DNA of 64,000 bases, from assembly GCF_005818865.1 (NCBI RefSeq), contig NZ_VBRY01000003.1, positions 1 to 64,000 on the forward strand, written 5' to 3'. Within the stretch, counting starts at the first letter, position 1; each line of letters begins with the position of its first letter. The notes under the pieces were generated by a model. The model saw only the letters and a list, made by a program, of their open reading frames with translations. It searched no databases and was not told the origin of the DNA. Source of the DNA: Mariprofundus erugo (GTDB lineage Bacteria > Pseudomonadota > Zetaproteobacteria > Mariprofundales > Mariprofundaceae). The translations under genes and the position numbers were made by a program. Below, piece by piece: positions 17,435 through 26,351 of the stretch.

Positions 17435-19293
17435 GTTATGAGTTGCTGAAGTCTCTGTGCGGGCCGGATGATCTCAAACAGCTTGCGCCGGAGCGGCTGC
17501 CGGAGCTGGCTATGCAGATGCGCCAGTATCTGATCGAAACACTGGCTCCGATTGGTGGTCACCTCGGGGCAGGCCTTGGGGTGGTGGAGCTGTCCATTGC
17601 GCTGCACTATCTGCTGGATTCACCACGCGATAAAATTGTCTGGGATGTTGGCCATCAGGCCTATCCGCACAAAATACTGACCGGTCGTCTGTCCGCAATG
17701 CCGACGATCCGCCAGTATGGCGGGCTTTCCGGCTTCACCAATCGCAGTGAGTCCGAGCATGATCCGTTCGGTGCCGGTCATGCATCGACGTCGATTTCGG
17801 CCGCCTACGGTATGGCTGTGGGACGTGATCTCAATCATCAGGAACACCAGGTTGTGGCGGTGATCGGTGACGGTGCCCTGACCGGTGGTATGGCTTTTGA
17901 AGCCCTCAATCATGCCGGTGCCCGCAACAACAAAATGCTGGTCATTCTCAACGACAACGAGATGTCGATTGCCCCCAATGTGGGGGCGATGTCCTCTTAC
18001 CTGGCCCGTATTATCTCCGGACGATCCTATACGCAGGCGAAGGATACGGCGCGCCGCATTCTGGAAAAATTGCCCGGAGCCCTCGATGCCGCCAAGCGGG
18101 TGGAAGAGCATGTGAAAGGCATGATTACGCCCGGTACCCTCTTTGAAGAGATGGGCTTCCGTTATATCGGACCGGTGGATGGTCATGATTTCGGTCACCT
18201 GCTGCCAACACTGCAGAATTGTATGCGTCTGAACGGTCCGACACTGTTGCATGTGATTACGCGCAAGGGGCTCGGTTTTTCTCCTGCCGAGGAGGATCCG
18301 GAAACATGGCATGGTCTGGGCCCCTACGACGTCAAGAGCGGTGCGCCGTTCAAAAGCAGTGGTAAGGCACCGGCCTATACCCGCGTGTTTGCCGATATGC
18401 TGGCTGATCTGGCCGATCAGGATGTGCGCGTCGTAGCCATCACAGCGGCCATGCCGGGAGGAACCGGCTTGTCCCGTTTTGCGGTCAGGCACCCGGAGCG
18501 CTGTTTTGATGTGGGTATTGCCGAGCAGCATGCCGCCACCTTTGCCGGTGGCCTTGCGGCGGCGGGAAAACGCCCGTTTGTCGCTATTTACTCAACCTTT
18601 ATGCAGCGCGCCTATGACCAGATTATTCATGATATATGCATTCAGAACCTGCCGGTGACCTTCTGCATGGATCGCGCCGGCATTGTCGGTGCCGATGGAG
18701 CGACGCATACGGGCATGTTTGATATCGCCTTCATGCGCAATCTGCCGAATATGACGGTGATGGCTCCGAAAGATGAGGCTGAGTTGCGGCGCATGCTGGT
18801 GACCAGTCTGACGATCGATGGGCCGGTGGCGATCCGCTACCCGCGTGGCAATGGCTACGGTGTCGATACCACCGATGTTTCTCCGCTTGTTGTCGGTGAG
18901 GCCGAGCTGCTGGAAGGCGGTGATGATGGTCTCGTGATTGCGGTGGGGACGCGTGTGCGCGATGCCCTGCAAGCAGTTGAGACGCTGCGTCGTGATGATG
19001 GGGTGGCGATGACGCTGCTGAATCTGCGTTTTATCAAGCCGCTGGATGAGGCGGCCATTCGGGCGCACCTGAAGCCGGGTAAGCCACTGGTGGTGGTTGA
19101 AGAAGGGGTTGCTGCCGGCGGTGTCGGGCAGGAGATAGCCGTGCTGGCTCTGCAGGCGGGGTGGCACGGTCCGTTTGCGCATGTCGCCATGCCCGATGCA
19201 TTTCCGGTTCATGGGACACAGGCAGAGTTGCTGCGTGATCTGGAGCTTGATGCGCAAGGGATACTCGGTCGTATCAGGCAGCTGGTAGCCTGA
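17431..19293 (+). CDS. dxs: 1-Deoxy-D-xylulose-5-phosphate synthase
   Basis: Dxs, 620 residues, full length. It joins pyruvate and glyceraldehyde 3-phosphate with thiamine diphosphate to make DXP, the first step of the MEP isoprenoid pathway. The thiamine-binding motif is in VIGDGALTGGMAFEALNHAG, ending in LNDNEMSIA. The transketolase pyrimidine domain (DVGIAEQHAATFAGGLA) and the C-terminal domain are intact. The start overlaps ispA by four bases. tlyA follows at once. Confidence 0.97.
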   Translation: MSYELLKSLCGPDDLKQLAPERLPELAMQMRQYLIETLAPIGGHLGAGLGVVELSIALHYLLDSPRDKIVWDVGHQAYPHKILTGRLSAMPTIRQYGGLSGFTNRSESEHDPFGAGHASTSISAAYGMAVGRDLNHQEHQVVAVIGDGALTGGMAFEALNHAGARNNKMLVILNDNEMSIAPNVGAMSSYLARIISGRSYTQAKDTARRILEKLPGALDAAKRVEEHVKGMITPGTLFEEMGFRYIGPVDGHDFGHLLPTLQNCMRLNGPTLLHVITRKGLGFSPAEEDPETWHGLGPYDVKSGAPFKSSGKAPAYTRVFADMLADLADQDVRVVAITAAMPGGTGLSRFAVRHPERCFDVGIAEQHAATFAGGLAAAGKRPFVAIYSTFMQRAYDQIIHDICIQNLPVTFCMDRAGIVGADGATHTGMFDIAFMRNLPNMTVMAPKDEAELRRMLVTSLTIDGPVAIRYPRGNGYGVDTTDVSPLVVGEAELLEGGDDGLVIAVGTRVRDALQAVETLRRDDGVAMTLLNLRFIKPLDEAAIRAHLKPGKPLVVVEEGVAAGGVGQEIAVLALQAGWHGPFAHVAMPDAFPVHGTQAELLRDLELDAQGILGRIRQLVA

Positions 19294-20046
19294 TTGCCGC
19301 CTGTGGCCAAAGTAAAAAAAATCCGGCTGGATGAGCTGCTGTTTGAGCGCGGGCTGTGTGATGATATCGACAGCGCCCGTCGCCTTATTATGGCCGGACT
19401 TGTTTACGTGGATGGACAAAAGGCCGATAAGGCCGGGGTCTCATGGCGAGAGGATGTACGCATTGATGTGCGGGAAGTGCTGCGTTATGTGTCACGCGGC
19501 GGTCTGAAGCTGGAGAAGGGACTGGCGGTATTTCCGTTTTCCGCTGAGGGCATTGTGGGGCTGGATGTTGGTGCTTCCACCGGTGGCTTTACCGATGTAT
19601 TGCTACAGAACGGTGCAAAGAAAGTGTATGCGGTGGATGTCGGTCACAGCCAGCTGCACTACCGCCTGCAGCATGATGAGCGGGTTATTAACCTTGAAAA
19701 GACCCATGTTCGCAAGCTCGAGGAGTCACCGCTTCCCGAGCCGGTGGATGCGATAGTCATCGATACGTCATTTATTTCACTGACTAAAGTGCTGCCACAT
19801 GCCTGGCCATTCCTGAAGGCGGGCGGGTGGTGTGTGGCCCTGATCAAGCCTCAGTTCGAGGTGGAACCGCAGTATCTCGACAAGGGGGTCGTTCGTGATG
19901 AGGCCATGCGTCAGTGGGCGGTCGAAAAGGTCACAGATTTTGTGACGTCGGAGCTTGCCGGCGCCGAAGTCGTCGGCCTTGATGAGTCCCCGATCAAAGG
20001 GCCGAAAGGTAATGTAGAGTTTCTGCTTGGAATCATTCGACGCTGA
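19294..20046 (+). CDS. tlyA: TlyA-family rRNA 2'-O-methyltransferase
   Basis: A protein of about 250 residues with an N-terminal S4 RNA-binding domain (RLDELLFERGLCDDIDSARR) and an FtsJ-like SAM-dependent methyltransferase domain. The SAM-binding loop is LDVGASTGGFTDVLLQNGA and a second motif is IKPQFEVEP. In characterised species TlyA methylates cytidines of 16S and 23S rRNA; some relatives are called haemolysins. The start is uncertain: TTG at 19294 directly follows the dxs stop, and GTG at 19303 is equally possible; neither has a strong ribosome site. It is the last gene of the rightward block. Confidence 0.92.
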   Translation: MPPVAKVKKIRLDELLFERGLCDDIDSARRLIMAGLVYVDGQKADKAGVSWREDVRIDVREVLRYVSRGGLKLEKGLAVFPFSAEGIVGLDVGASTGGFTDVLLQNGAKKVYAVDVGHSQLHYRLQHDERVINLEKTHVRKLEESPLPEPVDAIVIDTSFISLTKVLPHAWPFLKAGGWCVALIKPQFEVEPQYLDKGVVRDEAMRQWAVEKVTDFVTSELAGAEVVGLDESPIKGPKGNVEFLLGIIRR

Positions 20047-20106
20047 TTAAACGGCCAAAAATATAAGTGGCTGAGCGACGGAGCCGTCATGTTGACGCCC
20101 GGCTGC

Positions 20107-20586
20107 TCAGTGCCGGTGGTTGGACTCGATAAAGTCGAGGATTTTTTCGGCATTGGCAATCAGCATCTGGTAGGCATCTTCAAAGCCATCCGGGCCACCG
20201 TAGTAGGGATCGGGCACATCGAGGATCTGTGCCGTGTGTTCAAACTGGCGCATCAGCAGCAGACGATTGGCATCGACCCCCATATTAAGCAAATCACGAT
20301 AATTGGCCCGGTCCATGGCAATGAACCAGTGCCATCCCTCTACCTTGCTTGCGGTAATTTGCTGGGCGCGATGCCGGCTCAGGTCGAGGCCGTACTCTTT
20401 GGCCTTGGCGGCCGAGCGGGGATCCGCCGAGCCTCCGATGTGCCAGTCGCCGGTGCCTGCTGATTCAATATGGTAATGGTGCAGGTTGCGTTTTTCGGCA
20501 ACGCTTTTGACGACCACCTCCGCCAGTGGCGAGCGACAGATATTGCCAAGGCAGACAAAAAGAATTCGAACCGGTTCAGCGGGCAT
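20107..20586 (-). CDS. Low-molecular-weight protein-tyrosine phosphatase
   Basis: A 159-residue phosphatase with the CX5R active-site loop at the N-terminus (FVCLGNICRSPLAE) and the catalytic aspartate in VPDPYYGG near residue 125. Bacterial members control exopolysaccharide export with tyrosine kinases or act on other phosphoproteins. No tyrosine kinase or capsule export gene is beside it. The frame is open far upstream, but the ATG at 20586 has AGGAG with good spacing and starts just before the active site, as in the family. It overlaps the end of tsaB by 11 bp. Confidence 0.93.
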   Translation of the reverse strand: MPAEPVRILFVCLGNICRSPLAEVVVKSVAEKRNLHHYHIESAGTGDWHIGGSADPRSAAKAKEYGLDLSRHRAQQITASKVEGWHWFIAMDRANYRDLLNMGVDANRLLLMRQFEHTAQILDVPDPYYGGPDGFEDAYQMLIANAEKILDFIESNHRH

Positions 20587-21247
20587 GAGCACTCCTTTCC
20601 GCCTGAGATAGCTGCAGGTAGGCGGGGGACGGGTAGATGGGCAGGTGCCGGTGATCACTGACGGATCGGCTGGCATGTAAAAGTTCGTCGGCCAGGGCTT
20701 CTGCCCTGCTGCGGGCGACCGGTTGATAGTGCCAGTCGTTGAGTGGCAATGGTGGTGTGGCCAGCGAGGTAAATGTGGCCGGAGCAAGCTGCTCAACGAT
20801 ATCCTGCCAGCACATGCAGCAATCAGCGGATACTGCTTCCCCGTGGTCGTAACAGCCAACAAAGGCCTCGCCGGCACGGGCATCCTCAAGAATCCATATC
20901 GGCCCCTGTGAGTCAGTCTGGCGGGCGGTGATGGCCAGTGATGACATGTGCAGTACCGGCAGTTTCAGCTCTGCATTCAGGCCTGCCAGTGTGGCTGCGG
21001 CAATGCGCAGGCCGGTAAATGAGCCCGGCCCCTGGCTGAAGGCCAGTATATCCAGATTCTGCCAGTCGAGCCCGGCCTGTTGTAACAGCTCTGCCAGCAT
21101 CGGCATGATACCGGTTGAGCGGATGCGCTGATCAGCACCAAGGCTGGCCATATATGTCCGGCTGCCGCTTAGCAGGCAGCCGCATGTCTCGGCGGTGGCT
21201 GTATCGAGCGCCAGAATATTCAGTGGACGGGTTTTCACGTGATTCAC
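20576..21247 (-). CDS. tsaB: tRNA threonylcarbamoyladenosine protein TsaB
   Basis: TsaB, 223 residues. It works with TsaC, TsaD and TsaE to add threonylcarbamoyl to A37 of ANN-reading tRNAs. The ASKHA-fold start NILALDTATAETCGCLL and the motif SQGPGSFTGLRIAAATLAGL are clear. The C-terminal part is more variable, as is usual. The start overlaps the galU stop (ATGA at 21244-21247) and the end overlaps the phosphatase gene. A TsaC homologue is encoded 4 kb away on the same strand. Confidence 0.93.
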   Translation of the reverse strand: MNHVKTRPLNILALDTATAETCGCLLSGSRTYMASLGADQRIRSTGIMPMLAELLQQAGLDWQNLDILAFSQGPGSFTGLRIAAATLAGLNAELKLPVLHMSSLAITARQTDSQGPIWILEDARAGEAFVGCYDHGEAVSADCCMCWQDIVEQLAPATFTSLATPPLPLNDWHYQPVARSRAEALADELLHASRSVSDHRHLPIYPSPAYLQLSQAERSAHAR

Positions 21248-22107
21248 AGGTAGTCGAGCAGGGCCTGACGAAAGGCGGCGCCATATTCCTTGTGTTGAAG
21301 GCCAAGGATGGCATTGGCTTTCAGGAACCCCTCCGGTGTGCCGGCATCAAAGCGTTGCCCGTTGAGCAGTACGCCGTACACAGGCTCCTGTCTGGATAGT
21401 GCTGCGATGGCATCGGTCAGCTGGATTTCGCCGCCACTGCCGGGTTGTACATGTTGCAGCAGGTTCATCAGTGCCGGTGTGAAGATATAGCGGCCGACAA
21501 TAGCGAGTCGTGAGGGGGCGGCTTCAGCGGCAGGCTTCTCGACCATGTCGGTCAGCCTGAGGAGTCCCCCTTCCTCCTGCACATAGTCGACGATGCCGTA
21601 GCGGGATACCTGTTCGGCCGGGACCTCAATCAGCCCCAGCACCGAACATCCGGTCTGCTCATGGACCGCGCGCAGCTGTTGCATGGCAGGGATATCGTGC
21701 ACAATCAGTTCATCGGCCAGTGAGACGCCAAAGGGCTCATCACCAACCCAGTGGCTGGCACAGAGTACGGCATGGCCCAGGCCGAGCGCCTGTTTCTGGC
21801 GCACGTAGGCGACCTCCGCCATGCGGGAGACGCGTGATACCTCTTTATAGAGCTTGCTCTTGCCTGCGCTTTTAAGGTTGGCCTCAAGCTCGGCCGAGAT
21901 GTCGAAGTGGTCCTCGATCGCCCGCTTGCCGCGACCGGTGACGATAATGATTTGATCCATCCCCGCTGCCAGTGCCTCCTCAACGCCATACTGAATCAGC
22001 GGTTTATCGACAATGGTCAGCATCTCTTTCGGGCTGGCCTTGGTGGCCGGCAGAAAGCGCGTGCCCATACCGGCAGCGGGGAAGATGATCTTGTTAAGCG
22101 GGCGCAT
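21244..22107 (-). CDS. galU: UTP-glucose-1-phosphate uridylyltransferase
   Basis: GalU, 287 residues, full length. It makes UDP-glucose from UTP and glucose 1-phosphate for surface polysaccharides and sugar interconversion. The nucleotide-binding loop is AAGMGTRFLPATKASPKEM, with VDKPLIQYGVEEA and the later ELTDAIAAL-type region (IQLTDAIAALSRQ). It begins a leftward block galU-tsaB-phosphatase with overlapping ends. Confidence 0.96.
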   Translation of the reverse strand: MRPLNKIIFPAAGMGTRFLPATKASPKEMLTIVDKPLIQYGVEEALAAGMDQIIIVTGRGKRAIEDHFDISAELEANLKSAGKSKLYKEVSRVSRMAEVAYVRQKQALGLGHAVLCASHWVGDEPFGVSLADELIVHDIPAMQQLRAVHEQTGCSVLGLIEVPAEQVSRYGIVDYVQEEGGLLRLTDMVEKPAAEAAPSRLAIVGRYIFTPALMNLLQHVQPGSGGEIQLTDAIAALSRQEPVYGVLLNGQRFDAGTPEGFLKANAILGLQHKEYGAAFRQALLDYL

Positions 22108-22164
22108 ACATTTTACTCCGTGGACAGAAAAATGGACGCGCCCATTGTAGCAGAAATATTCGGT

Positions 22165-23406
22165 TTAGCTCAGCTGGCCGTATGAGTGCAGGCCGGAGAG
22201 GTACATGTTCACACCGAGGAAGCAGAATACGGTTACCAGGAAGCCGGCCACAGCCCACCAGGCGAGCGCCTTGCCATGCCAGCCATGAGATACACGTGCA
22301 TGCAGATAGGCACCGTAAATCAGCCATACAATCAGTGCCCAGGTCTCTTTCGGATCCCATGACCAGTAGCCGCCCCATGCCTCTGCCGCCCAGGCTGCAC
22401 CGAGGATGGTTGCCAGGGTAAAGGCCGGGAAGCCGATAGCGACTGCTTTATAGGCAAGCTGGTCGAGTTGATCCAGTGACGGGAAGATCGCCAGCATTTT
22501 GGATTTTCCGCCATTGGCCTCAAGGCGATAGCGAACCAGATAGGCCATGCCGGCACCGCATGCGACGGCGAATGAGCCGTAACCGACAAAGTTCATCGGT
22601 ACATGGATTTTCATCCAGTATGACTGCAGGGCCGGAACCAGCGGTTTGATGTCCGCCTGACCCACTGAATCAAGCCAGATGCCGAAAAATACGCCGGCAG
22701 CAACCAGCGTCATGACAAAGGCACCCATGGCCTTGGCCTGATAGCGCTTCTCAAGGGCCAGATAGACGGCTGCAGTGATGCAGAACAGCAGGATAAACAC
22801 CTCGTAAAGGTTGGATACCGGTGCATGGCCGATCTCCATATTAAAGAGGTAGGACTCGTGCCAGCGCAGCAGCAGTGCTGATCCGCCCAGATAGACACCG
22901 GTATATGCCGACCATGTTGCTACGCGACCGATAAAGGACTCCGGGGCGAAGAGATAGGCGATATAGGAGACGGCCGAGAAGATGAAAATCACATTCATGG
23001 CCATGATAATGCGGCCGGCAAACAGATTGGACTGATTATCATAAGAGATCTGATCTTTGGCCGGCTCAAAGAGCGCCCAGACAGCCGCGAGTATGACCAT
23101 CAATACAAAGCCATCCAGCCACGGCGTGATGTTGCGGGCTGATTTTGCATTCAGCAGTTCGGGTTTCATCGTCGCGGCAACAACGGCAAGCCCTGCCGCA
23201 GCAAGAGCGCCACTTCCCCCCCAGACAAGTCCTTTCAGACTCAGAATCTGATAGAGAAATGCGTCCTCTTCATAGGCGGTTACGCCAAACATGGCCAGTG
23301 CGGCAATGCCGGCCATGGCTCCCAGATAAGCGGCAAAGCGCAGATAGGAGATGCGGCCCTGGTTCAGCATGGCCGGGAAGCCGGATTCAGCTGTGATTGC
23401 AGTCAT
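22165..23406 (-). CDS. ccsA: Cytochrome c biogenesis protein CcsA/ResC
   Basis: A 413-residue membrane protein with many hydrophobic helices, a subunit of the system II (Ccs/Res) cytochrome c synthetase. It contains the tryptophan-rich haem-handling signature WGGYWSWDPKETWALIVWL near residue 350, with flanking histidines in RVSHGWHGK. With ResB it moves haem across the membrane and links it to CxxCH motifs of apocytochromes. It starts 22 bp after resB with a GGAGG site, so the two form an operon. The N-terminal segment is longer than in short CcsA proteins, which is common in proteobacteria. Confidence 0.92.
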   Translation of the reverse strand: MTAITAESGFPAMLNQGRISYLRFAAYLGAMAGIAALAMFGVTAYEEDAFLYQILSLKGLVWGGSGALAAAGLAVVAATMKPELLNAKSARNITPWLDGFVLMVILAAVWALFEPAKDQISYDNQSNLFAGRIIMAMNVIFIFSAVSYIAYLFAPESFIGRVATWSAYTGVYLGGSALLLRWHESYLFNMEIGHAPVSNLYEVFILLFCITAAVYLALEKRYQAKAMGAFVMTLVAAGVFFGIWLDSVGQADIKPLVPALQSYWMKIHVPMNFVGYGSFAVACGAGMAYLVRYRLEANGGKSKMLAIFPSLDQLDQLAYKAVAIGFPAFTLATILGAAWAAEAWGGYWSWDPKETWALIVWLIYGAYLHARVSHGWHGKALAWWAVAGFLVTVFCFLGVNMYLSGLHSYGQLS

Positions 23407-23428
23407 TAGTTATAACCTCCGTGTCAGA

Positions 23429-25135
23429 TCAGGATGAAAACGAGGCGAAATCATTATCCATCTTTGTGAACAGATCATGAAAATCCTTATTGAAAACAAG
23501 GTGATTGCGGTTTGCCATGCCTGCCAGACTGACCTGTATACCGGCATCATTCGGCTTGATAATCAGCCAGAGTTTCCGGTGCGGCATGTAGAACATGATG
23601 CACAGGCCGATGACCAGCAGGGCACTGCCGATCCACACGACATTCATGCCGGGGTCCTGGGCCAGCTGCAAGCCGGTATAGTAGTGCTGATTGAAGTCAT
23701 CCAGCATAGGGAGAATCGGCCATGGCAGCTGTGGCAGCATGTTGACGGCCTGCAGGGTGCGCATGGCCATTTGCTGGAATCCTTTCGGACGATTGTCGCC
23801 AAATACCTCGGTCATAGCCGCTTTAAAGGCTTCAAGATTGGCTTCCTTTGTCTGTTTGCCGTTCTCTGTCAACGCAGCGAGGTGACGTAAAAAGGCATGG
23901 AACAGCTTCCATTCATCCTTGTTGGTCAGATCGAGGCCGAGGGCGACCGGTTTATAGTCAGCCTTGTCGCCACTGAGTGAGATCATCAGGAATGAGCCCT
24001 GATTGTTGCCATCCGCATCAATGAACGGGTTCATGAATGCCTTGATCTTGACGGCCTTCAGGCCCGGGCCGCGCATTTCGTACTCAACAGCAGGGCCGAG
24101 ATCCTGGAACTTTTTCGGTTCTCCCGGGTTGGCCATGTTTTCAACATTGTATGGCTTGAAGTCGGTGATTTTCAGAGAGATGCCGGTATCGGTATCAATC
24201 CATGATTTGTATACCTGTGTTTTGGCTGTGGTGATTGCCTCGGATCCGTCCATGTGAAAGAGCTTGAATGTGATATCCGAGCCGCCGTCGCCGAAGCTTG
24301 CCTGATAAATACGTACGCCTTTGTAATAAAGGGGTTCGTTGACGATGATGTCGGAGGTCAGTACCTCCTTGCCACCGTCGATAATGGTCAGATTACTGCG
24401 GAACTCCTTGGGCGCTCCGGTGGGAAAGAAGTCGATCGAGAAGCTGTTGCAGCGAACCTCAAATGGCATGGTGAGGTGGCCGGTTTCTGTGCCCTGAAGA
24501 AAAGAGATCTCCTTTTCCGATTTGCCTTCGGGTACAGCCATGTTGCCACGGAATCCATATTGAGCGCCCATCCAGCCGCCAACAAGAATGACGAGGATGG
24601 CAGAGTGGACAAGGATATAGCCCCACTTGTTCCAGCGCCCCTTGTCGGCACGCAGATATTGTGTGTCGCCCTCCTCAACCAGGCGGAATTCCCAGCCTTG
24701 CAAACGCTGGCGCAGAGACTCCTGCAGGGCGTTGGTGTCGGTCTCCGATGAAAGCTGCCACTGCTTCAGGTAGTTAAAGCGTTTGAGCGCCTTGGCGCTG
24801 ACGGTGGCCTTGCGAGAGCGCATTTCCTTCAACATTTTCGGTACGTTGCGCCACAGGCATGAGGTCAGTGAGAGCATCAGGAAGCCGAGAATGGTGAGGA
24901 ACCACCAGGTGTGGTACATGTCGAAAAGGCCAAGTGAACGGAAGACCCAGTACCATAACGGACCGAATTGTTGCAGGTAATCGGTTTGATCCTGATTTTG
25001 CAGCAGTACGGTACCGATTACCGAGGCAACGGAGAGCACCACCAGCAGAATAATGGCCAGTGACATTGAGCCAAGGCGCTGCCACAGGTATTTGATGAAT
25101 TCGGGAAATGATTGCATGGGCGGCATGTTAGCCAT
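23429..25135 (-). CDS. resB: Cytochrome c biogenesis protein ResB/Ccs1
   Basis: ResB, 568 residues, the partner of CcsA in system II cytochrome c maturation. Three hydrophobic segments lie in the N-terminal 200 residues. A large extracytoplasmic domain follows, and a final membrane segment lies near residue 515 (VVWIGSALLVIGLCIMFYM). The conserved ResB features LWYWVFRSLGLFDMYHTWWF and FPTGAPKEFRS are present. The presence of the pair suggests the organism uses system II, which fits a respiratory metabolism rich in c-type cytochromes. Confidence 0.92.
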   Translation of the reverse strand: MANMPPMQSFPEFIKYLWQRLGSMSLAIILLVVLSVASVIGTVLLQNQDQTDYLQQFGPLWYWVFRSLGLFDMYHTWWFLTILGFLMLSLTSCLWRNVPKMLKEMRSRKATVSAKALKRFNYLKQWQLSSETDTNALQESLRQRLQGWEFRLVEEGDTQYLRADKGRWNKWGYILVHSAILVILVGGWMGAQYGFRGNMAVPEGKSEKEISFLQGTETGHLTMPFEVRCNSFSIDFFPTGAPKEFRSNLTIIDGGKEVLTSDIIVNEPLYYKGVRIYQASFGDGGSDITFKLFHMDGSEAITTAKTQVYKSWIDTDTGISLKITDFKPYNVENMANPGEPKKFQDLGPAVEYEMRGPGLKAVKIKAFMNPFIDADGNNQGSFLMISLSGDKADYKPVALGLDLTNKDEWKLFHAFLRHLAALTENGKQTKEANLEAFKAAMTEVFGDNRPKGFQQMAMRTLQAVNMLPQLPWPILPMLDDFNQHYYTGLQLAQDPGMNVVWIGSALLVIGLCIMFYMPHRKLWLIIKPNDAGIQVSLAGMANRNHLVFNKDFHDLFTKMDNDFASFSS

Positions 25136-25149
25136 TCATGCCGCGTGCG

Positions 25150-25695
25150 TCATCGGCGAATAAAGGAGGGATTATTGCGCCGTATGCGGATGATCGTTGA
25201 ACCGCGTCCTGCAGCAGTGTGTCCGCATACGCGGCCATGAATGTAGCGGTGTAGTCGCATCTGGTATTGGCGGCCGGGCTGCTGATGGGCGCCTCCACGG
25301 CGATTGAGGCTGCTGGAGGCCAGCAGAGAACCGCTTGCTGCGGCCAGTTGCCGGGTTTGCCTGGATGCATCGACGCGCACGGCCACGAAGCCATGCTGAT
25401 AACAGCAGGCGGGCAGGCCGGGGCGTCCGGCAAACACCAGTGTGACCGGGCCGGGCCATGAGTTGCGCATGCGACGGCGCAATTCGGGTGAAAAATAGCG
25501 GGCAAGGCCGGCCGCTGTCCTGATGCTGTCAGCCAGCAGCAGGAAGGGGCCGGGCCGCTGTTTGAAGCGGATCAGTTGCCGGACAGCTTTGGGCTGATGC
25601 ACGCAGGCGGCAATGCCGGGCAGCGTTGCGGTATGGTGAGCAATCAGTGCGCCCTGGCGCAACAGGCCGGCGCCACGCAGTGCCGCCAGCTTCAT
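25150..25695 (-). CDS. tsaC: TsaC/Sua5/YrdC-family threonylcarbamoyl-AMP synthase
   Basis: A 181-residue YrdC-fold protein. The family makes threonylcarbamoyl-AMP from threonine, bicarbonate and ATP for the tRNA t6A modification. Visible are the strand-loop start GALIAHHTATLPGIA, a KxR-type basic motif (RFKQRPGPFLLL), and WPGPVTLVFAG, the most conserved YrdC segment. The Ser-Asn region reads ASSSLNRRGG, a divergent form of the usual SANxSG, so activity is less certain than the fold. It follows purE by 22 bp and has no strong ribosome site. Confidence 0.8.
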   Translation of the reverse strand: MKLAALRGAGLLRQGALIAHHTATLPGIAACVHQPKAVRQLIRFKQRPGPFLLLADSIRTAAGLARYFSPELRRRMRNSWPGPVTLVFAGRPGLPACCYQHGFVAVRVDASRQTRQLAAASGSLLASSSLNRRGGAHQQPGRQYQMRLHRYIHGRVCGHTAAGRGSTIIRIRRNNPSFIRR

Positions 25696-25717
25696 GCGGA
25701 TTGCGGTGACGGCAGGA

Positions 25718-26188
25718 TTACTCAGCGAGAATCGCCTCAGCCTGTGCCTTGCGGTCTGCCAGCAGCTTTTCTGTCAGTGTGTCATCATGCTGGGCCAGCA
25801 TCTGTACGGCCAGAAGGCCGGCATTCTTGGCGCCGTTAATACCTACGGTTGCGACCGGCAGGCCGGGAGGCATCATGACGGTGGAAAGCAGGGCATCTTC
25901 GCCGTTCAGCGGGCCGGATGCGATGGGAACACCGATGACAGGGCGAACGGTTTTGGAGCAAACCACACCGGCCAGATGGGCAGCCATGCCTGCAGCACAG
26001 ATGAATACCTGGCAACCGGCAGCTTCCGCGTCCCTGACCGCCTGTACCGTCGCTTCAGGTGTGCGGTGGGCAGAGCGTACCAGCGTCTTGTAAGCCACGC
26101 CGAACTCCTCGAGCACCGCCTCGGCCTTGGCCATGACCGGTTTGTCGGAGGCGCTACCCATCAATATCAGTACCTTGATTGCATCCAT
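25718..26188 (-). CDS. purE: N5-carboxyaminoimidazole ribonucleotide mutase
   Basis: PurE, 156 residues, class I length. It converts N5-CAIR to CAIR in purine synthesis. It has the nucleotide-binding loop LMGSASDKPVMAKAEAVLEE, the catalytic-histidine motif SAHRTPE, and PVIGVPIASGPLNGEDALL. purK is not in the window. It lies downstream of purD, separated by 160 bp with a strong inverted repeat. Confidence 0.96.
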   Translation of the reverse strand: MDAIKVLILMGSASDKPVMAKAEAVLEEFGVAYKTLVRSAHRTPEATVQAVRDAEAAGCQVFICAAGMAAHLAGVVCSKTVRPVIGVPIASGPLNGEDALLSTVMMPPGLPVATVGINGAKNAGLLAVQMLAQHDDTLTEKLLADRKAQAEAILAE

Positions 26189-26311
26189 GTCTGTTAAACC
26201 TCTTTCTGTTTAAAAGGGGGAATGCGCGACGGCGCTGCTCCTTTCCCTTTGCCATGCTGTTGTTTATGTGCCGCAGGTGGCACGACGATGACCCGGGTCA
26301 CCGCTTGGTTG

Positions 26312-26345
26312 CCGGAGGCGAGGGCATTTCAGCCGTCGCCTCCGG
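26312..26345 (-). terminator. Strong inverted repeat after purD
   Basis: CCGGAGGCGA (26312-26321) and TCGCCTCCGG (26336-26345) are perfect inverted 10-bp arms around a 14-base loop, just past the purD stop. No T-run follows, so it may be a weak terminator or an mRNA 3'-end stabiliser. Confidence 0.45.
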
Positions 26346-26351
26346 TTGTGC

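Noticed and set aside
20587-20889. N-terminal extension of the tyrosine phosphatase
   Set aside because: It lies inside tsaB, is low-complexity, and a good start with AGGAG exists at 20586.
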